64,000 bases of DNA from NCBI GenBank assembly GCA_002320005.1, contig DCJK01000046.1, forward strand, positions 303-64,302. Reading direction: 5' to 3'. The stretch's first letter is position 1. Each line of letters opens with the position of its first letter. The DNA comes from Firmicutes bacterium UBA1702. GTDB lineage: Bacteria; Bacillota; Clostridia; Peptostreptococcales; Anaerovoracaceae. The notes beneath the pieces were generated by a model, which searched no databases, was not told where the DNA came from, and was given only the letters and a program-made list of their open reading frames with translations. Positions 58,851-64,000 of this stretch are shown here, one piece after another. A program made the translations under genes and the position numbers.

Positions 58851-59433
58851 ATCTGCAGAAGCCTTTGAGAAACAGAGGGAGCATGGTGGATGAATACTGG
58901 CACAGCGAATAGTTGCCGTTACACAGGCACCAGTCATACATTATTCCGCGTTCAAAAACTGCATAGGCCTTGGTTATGTCGTTTACTGACAGGTCTTCTC
59001 TGAATACTCCCCGCTGTTGACCTTCTATGGCGATCTGGCGGAGGAGCTTGTAATAAGTCCTTTCGGGCTCCAGCAGATGACGCTCGCCTTTGGTAACCAG
59101 CTGAGTGGAAAAAAGCTGAGCCAGCAGTGTGACAGAAACAGTGTTTTCAATCATAAGAAAGAGCTCACGATTCATGAGGACCAGCTTGTCCAGAGGAGAA
59201 AGGGACGGATCCATGGTTTCGATAAGCTCCTCGTACTTTTCGTCGAAAAGATAGGAAAGGGAAGTGAGCAGCGCATCTTTGCTGTCAAAGTAGTGATAGA
59301 AAGAGCCCTTTGAGGTCCCTGAAGCTTCAACTATTTCATCGATGGTTGTGTCGTCATATCCCTGCTGATAAAATAGCTGCCATGCGGCGGATACGATTTT
59401 TCCTTTGGTATTCTTTGAATTTTTCTTTTTCAT
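58849..59433 (-). CDS. TetR/AcrR family regulator
   Basis: 194 residues. The N-terminal HTH (IVSAAWQLFYQQGYDDTTIDEIVEASGTSKGSFYHYFDSKDALL) is typical; the ligand domain is generic. ATG at 59433 has AAAGGAA; the frame to 59514 lacks a site. It is divergent from the LOR/SDH gene, and a 15-bp repeat lies on each side of the shared intergenic region, so it probably regulates both. Confidence 0.92.
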   Translation of the reverse strand: MKKKNSKNTKGKIVSAAWQLFYQQGYDDTTIDEIVEASGTSKGSFYHYFDSKDALLTSLSYLFDEKYEELIETMDPSLSPLDKLVLMNRELFLMIENTVSVTLLAQLFSTQLVTKGERHLLEPERTYYKLLRQIAIEGQQRGVFREDLSVNDITKAYAVFERGIMYDWCLCNGNYSLCQYSSTMLPLFLKGFCR

Positions 59434-59473
59434 ATGATTTCCTTTAAAATGTTTTATTTTTAATACAACTATT

Positions 59474-59567
59474 AGTACAGAATTAAGTATACTAAATAAA
59501 CCTTTAAATTTCAATATAAATTGTCATATATTAAATATAAATTCTTAAAAACAGTACAGAATTAAGT
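59474..59567. repeat. pair of 15-bp direct repeats, likely operators
   Basis: AGTACAGAATTAAGT occurs at 59474-59488 and 59553-59567, 79 bases apart. Copy 1 lies within TTAGT...ACTAA near the TetR gene; copy 2 lies before the LOR/SDH gene and ahead of a TACAAT (59596-59601). Confidence 0.7.
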
Positions 59568-59634
59568 TTGTATTTTATTCCTGCCAAAATTGTGTTACAA
59601 TCAACCATGTAAAAGCAGAAAAGAGGTAATGACA

Positions 59635-60732
59635 ATGAGTTTTAAATTAGCTGAATATATTGAGCCGGATTTTACGGAGGAAAGACTTGTAAATGCTCCT
59701 GATGCCAGATTGGAGAGAGCACCTCACGCCAAGGCTGCGCCTAAAGGATTTCATGCCACCTCCATATTTCCGGAATACTTTAAAATAAACGGGAAATGGC
59801 ATCTGGCAGAGGACAGCAGAATGGATGCTGTACCTGTATGGGATGGAGAAAAGATAAGGATTGTAGAATTCAGAAACATCAAGACCGATGATATGGTGGT
59901 AGTGGGAAGAACCGAAGACGGAAGTGAGGGCATATATGTTCATGATAACTGCTGGGTAACACAAGAAGAGAAACAGGAGAAAAACACCTTTGCCTTCAGA
60001 CAGAGCAGAAGCCGCGAAACATCTTTTACTTATGACTATGAAAATCTTACGGAACTCCTGAAACACGAAAAAGAAAATAACGGATATGTTGTATGGGTTC
60101 TGGGACCTGCCTGCAGCTTTGATGTGGAGGCCCGCAGAGTTATGGGAGAACTGATAAGCCAGGGATACTGCCAGGCCCTTCTCGCAGGAAACGCCCTTGC
60201 AACCCATGACCTGGAGGGTGCTTACCTGGGAACAGCCCTGGGCTGTGATATCAGAAACCAGAAACTTCATGATATGGGACATTACAATCATCTGGACACC
60301 ATAAATTCCATAAACACTTATGGATCCATACCTGAATTTATCAGAGGCGAGGGAATAGACAACGGAATAATTTATAACTGTGTCAAAAACAATGTTCCTT
60401 TTGTGCTTAACGGCTCCATCAGGGATGACGGACCTCTGCCCGAAGTCTTTGAGCATGCATACGAAGGACAGGATACCATCAGGAGCCATATCAGAAAGGC
60501 TACTACGGTTATAGGTATGGCAACGGTTTTACATACCATAGCTGCCGGAAACATGACGCCTACATACAGGGTTATGGCTGACGGCACCATAAGACCGGTT
60601 TACTTTTATATGGTGGACACATCAGACTTTGCTGCAAACAAGCTGAGCGACAGAGGAAGCCTTTCAGCAAAGGGAATAGTAACAAACGTACAGGACTTTA
60701 TGAGAAATATAAGCAGAGGACTTAACCTCTAA
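59635..60732 (+). CDS. LOR/SDH domain protein (TIGR00300 type), ornithine cyclodeaminase-like
   Basis: 365 residues of the family whose archaeal member is an ornithine cyclodeaminase and whose domain forms the C-terminal half of cyanobacterial AgrE/ArgZ. VVWVLGPACSFDVEARRVMGELI and AGNALATHDLEGAYLGTALG are the conserved nucleotide-binding blocks. It probably turns ornithine into proline and ammonia with bound NAD+. The ATG at 59635 is 7 bases from AGAGGT; the one at 59629 is too close. A proline symporter follows after 28 bases, which supports the role. Confidence 0.82.
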   Translation: MSFKLAEYIEPDFTEERLVNAPDARLERAPHAKAAPKGFHATSIFPEYFKINGKWHLAEDSRMDAVPVWDGEKIRIVEFRNIKTDDMVVVGRTEDGSEGIYVHDNCWVTQEEKQEKNTFAFRQSRSRETSFTYDYENLTELLKHEKENNGYVVWVLGPACSFDVEARRVMGELISQGYCQALLAGNALATHDLEGAYLGTALGCDIRNQKLHDMGHYNHLDTINSINTYGSIPEFIRGEGIDNGIIYNCVKNNVPFVLNGSIRDDGPLPEVFEHAYEGQDTIRSHIRKATTVIGMATVLHTIAAGNMTPTYRVMADGTIRPVYFYMVDTSDFAANKLSDRGSLSAKGIVTNVQDFMRNISRGLNL

Positions 60733-60760
60733 AACACATAAACAGCAAAAGGAGATAAAA

Positions 60761-62278
60761 ATGTTCAATGCAGAGATTGCCGCTTTCATTCTGTATTTTG
60801 CGGCCATAGTGGGTATAGGTATATTCTTCTTCCTCAAAGACAGAAAAACCAACGGGGAAAAAGAATTCTTCCTGGGAGGAAGATCCATGGGTCCATGGGT
60901 AACGGCCATGTCAGCTCAGGCATCGGATATGTCGGCATGGCTTCTGATGGGACTTCCGGGAAGCATCATGGCTTTTGGCTTCGGCCAGATGTGGATAGGT
61001 ATAGGGCTGGCGCTGGGAACAGCGGCCAACTGGATTTTTGTGGCCGGAAGACTGAGAAAGTTTTCTAAAGCGGCCGGGGACGCAATAACCGTACCCCAGT
61101 ATCTGAGCAACCGATTCCTCGCCGAAAGCAATACGCTGCAGATAATCTGCGCAATAATATTTTTTGCGTGCTTCACAGTATACGTTGCATCAGGCTTTGT
61201 AGCGGGGGCATCGGTTTTCACCACTGTATTCCCTTTCCTGGAAACAGACAAGGCGATGATAATCTTTGCACTGGCCATGCTGGCCTGCACTTTCCTTGGA
61301 GGCTTCAAGGCTGTATGCTGGACGGATTTTTTCCAGGGACTTCTCATGCTGGCTGCCGTAATGACTGTACCTATAGTAATTGTTGCAACGCAGAATCCGG
61401 ACGCATCGGCACTGGAAACGGTATATACTTATACTGACGCAGCCAGTGGACAGGTTGTCACCTGCGATTTCGGAACAGGTCTCCTGGCTTCCGGATGGAA
61501 AGATATTGTCAGCGGTCTGGCATGGGGCCTTGGATATTTCGGAATGCCACACATTCTGGTTAGATTTATGTCGGTAGAAAAGCCATCCATGATAAAGAAG
61601 AGTGCAACAGTTGCAATTATATGGGTAGTACTGTCGCTGGGGGCTACATGTCTGATAGCTTATTTCGGAAGAATGCTTCTGGCAGAGGAACTTCTTACTG
61701 CAGGTGCACAGAAAACGGTCTTTATCGCTTTTGCCAGAAAACTGTTCCCGGCATTCATTGCAGGTATACTTATGGCGGCAATTCTGGCCGCCTCCATGTC
61801 TACGGCTGATTCACAACTGCTGGTGGCATCCAGTTCTTTCACATCAGATATATATAAGCCTATAATCAGGAAAAATGCCGGCGAGAAAGAGGTTCTCTGG
61901 GTAGGGCGCGGCGTGGTTCTGATCGTGGCTGTAATCGCGTACATTATAGCTTCCAGCAAGGCTGAGGGTGCTCAGGCTATAATGAACCTGGTAGAAAATG
62001 CATGGGCGGGCTTTGGTTCAGCCTTTGGCCCTGCAATAATATTGTCTCTTTTCTGGCGGAGATTCACATATAAAGGTGCTGTTGCAGGTGTGGCCACCGG
62101 AGCTGTAGTGGATGTCCTTTGGCTGGCATTTATGTCATCCTCGGGCATATATGAAATAATTCCGGGATTTGCAGCAGGTCTTGCGGCAGCTGTTGTGGTA
62201 ACTCTGCTGGACAAAGAACCGTCTGAGGCTATAAAAGCAGTGTTTGACAAGGCGACCTCTGCCGGATTTGATGAATAG
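60761..62278 (+). CDS. putP: sodium/proline symporter
   Basis: 505 residues, thirteen predicted helices, of the SSS family. FFLGGRSMGPWVTAMSAQASDMSAWLLMGLPGSIMAFG is a close PutP match (sodium site), and the end has the usual LDKEPSEAIKAVFD. It takes up proline with Na+. It is in the same operon as the ornithine cyclodeaminase-like gene, AAAGGAG before the ATG, so proline could be either the product handled or a substrate for the same pool. Confidence 0.93.
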   Translation: MFNAEIAAFILYFAAIVGIGIFFFLKDRKTNGEKEFFLGGRSMGPWVTAMSAQASDMSAWLLMGLPGSIMAFGFGQMWIGIGLALGTAANWIFVAGRLRKFSKAAGDAITVPQYLSNRFLAESNTLQIICAIIFFACFTVYVASGFVAGASVFTTVFPFLETDKAMIIFALAMLACTFLGGFKAVCWTDFFQGLLMLAAVMTVPIVIVATQNPDASALETVYTYTDAASGQVVTCDFGTGLLASGWKDIVSGLAWGLGYFGMPHILVRFMSVEKPSMIKKSATVAIIWVVLSLGATCLIAYFGRMLLAEELLTAGAQKTVFIAFARKLFPAFIAGILMAAILAASMSTADSQLLVASSSFTSDIYKPIIRKNAGEKEVLWVGRGVVLIVAVIAYIIASSKAEGAQAIMNLVENAWAGFGSAFGPAIILSLFWRRFTYKGAVAGVATGAVVDVLWLAFMSSSGIYEIIPGFAAGLAAAVVVTLLDKEPSEAIKAVFDKATSAGFDE

Positions 62279-62320
62279 ACCATAAAAAATATAAGCATTA
62301 AGGAAAGGTTCGTATCATAA

Positions 62321-63727
62321 GTGGACAAGGGTATTACAAGTTTTCTGCAAGAGCATGCAGCTGAAAAACCGGTGTCGTTTCATATGCCGGGGCATAAAGG
62401 ATCGCGTATATATAAGGAGCATGGGTATGGAAATTTTCTGGGCAGCATAATGGATTGCGATATAACAGAAATTCCGGGAGCGGACAACCTTTTCCAGGCA
62501 GAAAGCGTAATTGCCGAAACCATGGAAGAGTATCGCAGGCTTTACGAAGTAAAGAAATCATATCTTCTTGTCAACGGAAGCTCTGCAGGCATTCTTGCCT
62601 CCATACTGGCGTCTGTAGGCAGGGGAGGAAAGCTGGTAATGGCAAGGAACTGTCATAAATCGGCATTTAACGCCCTGGTACCCGGAGAAATACAGCCGGT
62701 GTATGTGTATCCTGAGATTATTGAAGAATATGGAATTACAGGAGAAATTCAGGCGGAAGACATTGCTTATGCACTGGATAAGAACCCCGACAGTCAGGCG
62801 GTGATTCTTGCAAGTCCCAATTATTACGGAATATGCAGTGATATTGAGGCTATCGCTGAAGAAGTTCACCGCAGAGGCAAAGTTCTTATAGTGGATCAGG
62901 CTCACGGCGCACATCTTAAATTTTTCGACGGCCATGGCTTTCCGGCGTCAGCCGAAGAATCCGGGGCTGATCTGATAATAAACAGCACTCATAAGACGCT
63001 GGCGTCATTCACGCAGACGGCAATTCTGAATGTCTGCTCCGATAGAGTGGATCTTACGGACCTGGAGGACAAGCTGCAGCTGTTTGAAAGTTCCAGCCCC
63101 TCGTATCCGCTTATGGCGAGCTTGGATATAAATGCTCGTCTTATTTCGGAATGCGGGCAAGAATTGTTTGACAAATGGCGAGAAAATATAAACTTTTTCT
63201 ACAAAGAATCAAAAAAAATAAGAGGTCTGTCAGTCATGCAGGCGGAAAACCTGGATATGACAAAGATAAATCTCGATATGTCTTCTCTGGGTCTCAACGG
63301 AAATACCCTTGAGGAACTGCTTATAGAAAAAGGCATCTTTATAGAACTGGTAGCAGGCAATCTGATAATGTGTATGACGGGAATCGGAAACACGCGAGAG
63401 GACTATCAGAGGCTGCTTAGAGCTCTTGAGGAAATATCACGGGAAAGGCAGGGCAGCAGCGCTGCGGCTGCAGTTCAGCCTGCGGCGCTAAGTAAAAAGC
63501 TTCAGTGGAAAGGAGTTCCTGCAGATAAGGAGATGATTCCTCTTGAGGAAGCTGACGGAAGGGTATGCGCCTCGTCAATTATACCGTACCCGCCGGGAAT
63601 ACCTATAGCCTGTCCGGGAGAAATAATCGACAGGGAAACTATAGAGTATATTATGGAAAGAAGGAAAGCCCGGGAAAAAGTCATAGGATTAACAGAAGAC
63701 TACATGATAAAGGTGGGCAAATTATAG
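62321..63727 (+). CDS. Orn/Lys/Arg decarboxylase family, short fold-type I PLP enzyme
   Basis: 468 residues. HMPGHKGS near residue 25 is the family N-terminal signature, VNGSSAGILASILA the substrate loop, VDQAHGAH the PLP Asp, and STHKTLASFTQ the PLP lysine. The C-terminal domain (from about 375) is a typical small decarboxylase domain. It is of the short YaaO/SpeA type without the N-terminal wing domain. The substrate (arginine, lysine or ornithine) is not readable. The GTG start at 62321 has AGGAAAGG 12 bases away. It is 42 bases after putP. Confidence 0.88.
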   Translation: MDKGITSFLQEHAAEKPVSFHMPGHKGSRIYKEHGYGNFLGSIMDCDITEIPGADNLFQAESVIAETMEEYRRLYEVKKSYLLVNGSSAGILASILASVGRGGKLVMARNCHKSAFNALVPGEIQPVYVYPEIIEEYGITGEIQAEDIAYALDKNPDSQAVILASPNYYGICSDIEAIAEEVHRRGKVLIVDQAHGAHLKFFDGHGFPASAEESGADLIINSTHKTLASFTQTAILNVCSDRVDLTDLEDKLQLFESSSPSYPLMASLDINARLISECGQELFDKWRENINFFYKESKKIRGLSVMQAENLDMTKINLDMSSLGLNGNTLEELLIEKGIFIELVAGNLIMCMTGIGNTREDYQRLLRALEEISRERQGSSAAAAVQPAALSKKLQWKGVPADKEMIPLEEADGRVCASSIIPYPPGIPIACPGEIIDRETIEYIMERRKAREKVIGLTEDYMIKVGKL

Positions 63728-63749
63728 TTGAAAAAATAAAATTTGTGCT

Positions 63750-63812
63750 CTGCAGCATTTGCGGCGGGTCTCTTTGAGGAGCACCGCCGGTAAAAAATGC
63801 TGCAGACTTTTT
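63750..63812 (+). terminator. intrinsic terminator with nested stem
   Basis: CTGCAGCATTT (63750-63760) with AAATGCTGCAG (63795-63805), enclosing CGGCGGGT/ACCGCCG, followed by ACTTTTT. Confidence 0.88.
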
Positions 63813-63974
63813 GTGTTTTGATTTACCTTTACAAACATGGCATTTTGCTTCATTTTCGCTAAAGTTAATCTTCACGCCAAGAAACGAAAATTTTTGATGA
63901 TTTTTGCAAAGCTTTGTTGTATAATGTATTGCGTATGATTATGTATAAACTATAGAAAGGAAGGTCTCAACAAA

Positions 63975-64000
63975 ATGAGTCGCAAACATTTACAGAGCAT
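63975..64000 (+). CDS. start of an unidentified gene (3' truncated by window)
   Basis: ATG at 63975 with GAAAGGAAGG upstream and a TATAAT at 63920-63925. Only MSRKHLQS is seen, too short to identify. Confidence 0.6.

Noticed and set aside
59647..60489. 280-residue open frame on the minus strand
   Set aside because: Antisense to the LOR/SDH gene, whose motifs are clear.
1..64000. CRISPR arrays, insertion sequences, prophage, toxin-antitoxin or defence islands
   Set aside because: I saw no regularly spaced repeats, no transposase genes, no cas or phage structural genes; only the recombinase remnant at 46.3 kb.

Overview
The window looks like the chromosome of an anaerobic, low-to-moderate GC Gram-positive bacterium of the Clostridia. 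Supporting signs are strong AGGAGG-type ribosome sites, short operons separated by hairpin-T terminators, an LPxTG surface protein with a class B sortase, a GH18 enzyme of the YaaH/SleL kind, histidine fermentation genes, oxygen-independent ferrous iron uptake, a clostridial-length glutamine synthetase and several radical SAM enzymes. A family such as Anaerovoracaceae/Family XIII is my guess from gene content; no 16S or marker search was possible.

Layout. 1-5.1 kb: tail of a sortase-anchored protein, a Dph6-like ATPase, a frameshifted methyltransferase/membrane-protein fusion and an ALDH3-type dehydrogenase. 5.2-9.1 kb: a radical SAM protein and a FeoA-FeoB fusion. 9.7-16.1 kb: histidine-to-glutamate pathway (hutH, hutU, hutI, fchA, ftcD), followed by sortase B. 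17-24 kb: a DUF4430 lipoprotein, a YtcJ-like amidohydrolase without its metal motif, a DUF2284 protein with a kinase, a decayed PEBP gene, alanine racemase and an NSS symporter. 24-31 kb: tadA, ispE, a FadR-type regulator, a transglycosylase, an mnmM-like methyltransferase, a GH18 protein, an AI-2E family permease and tRNA-Leu. 31-34.4 kb: an XpaC-TelA-LemA-TPM envelope cluster. 34.4-39.5 kb: an iron locus (DtxR-family regulator, two feoA, feoB, two tiny Cys-rich membrane proteins, DUF2325, DUF3793). 39.5-45.9 kb: SPFH/NfeD, a CDF exporter, TSCPD, YlmH, moaA and a phosphatase. 45.9-46.9 kb: remnants of an element beside tRNA-Lys. 47-56 kb: acidic membrane proteins, a UPF0182 protein, glnA and serS. 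56-58 kb: a YtrA-type regulator with an ABC transporter. 58-58.7 kb: a tetrahydrofolate riboswitch controlling folT. 58.8-63.7 kb: a TetR regulator, a LOR/SDH (ornithine cyclodeaminase-like) protein, a proline symporter and an Orn/Lys/Arg-type decarboxylase.

How they fit together. Histidine breakdown feeds formimino groups into tetrahydrofolate through ftcD and fchA, and folT supplies folate under a THF riboswitch. Two separate ferrous-iron loci carry the same palindrome, GTTAGC-N4-RCTAAC, at their promoters and share one likely regulator, the DtxR-family gene between 34.4 and 34.8 kb. The last cluster looks like ornithine/proline handling. I see no CRISPR array, intact insertion sequence, prophage or recognisable defence system. 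The least explained items are a structured non-coding stretch before hutH (about 9330-9480), the frameshifted fusion at 1.7-3.7 kb, and the small iron-locus proteins of unknown function.
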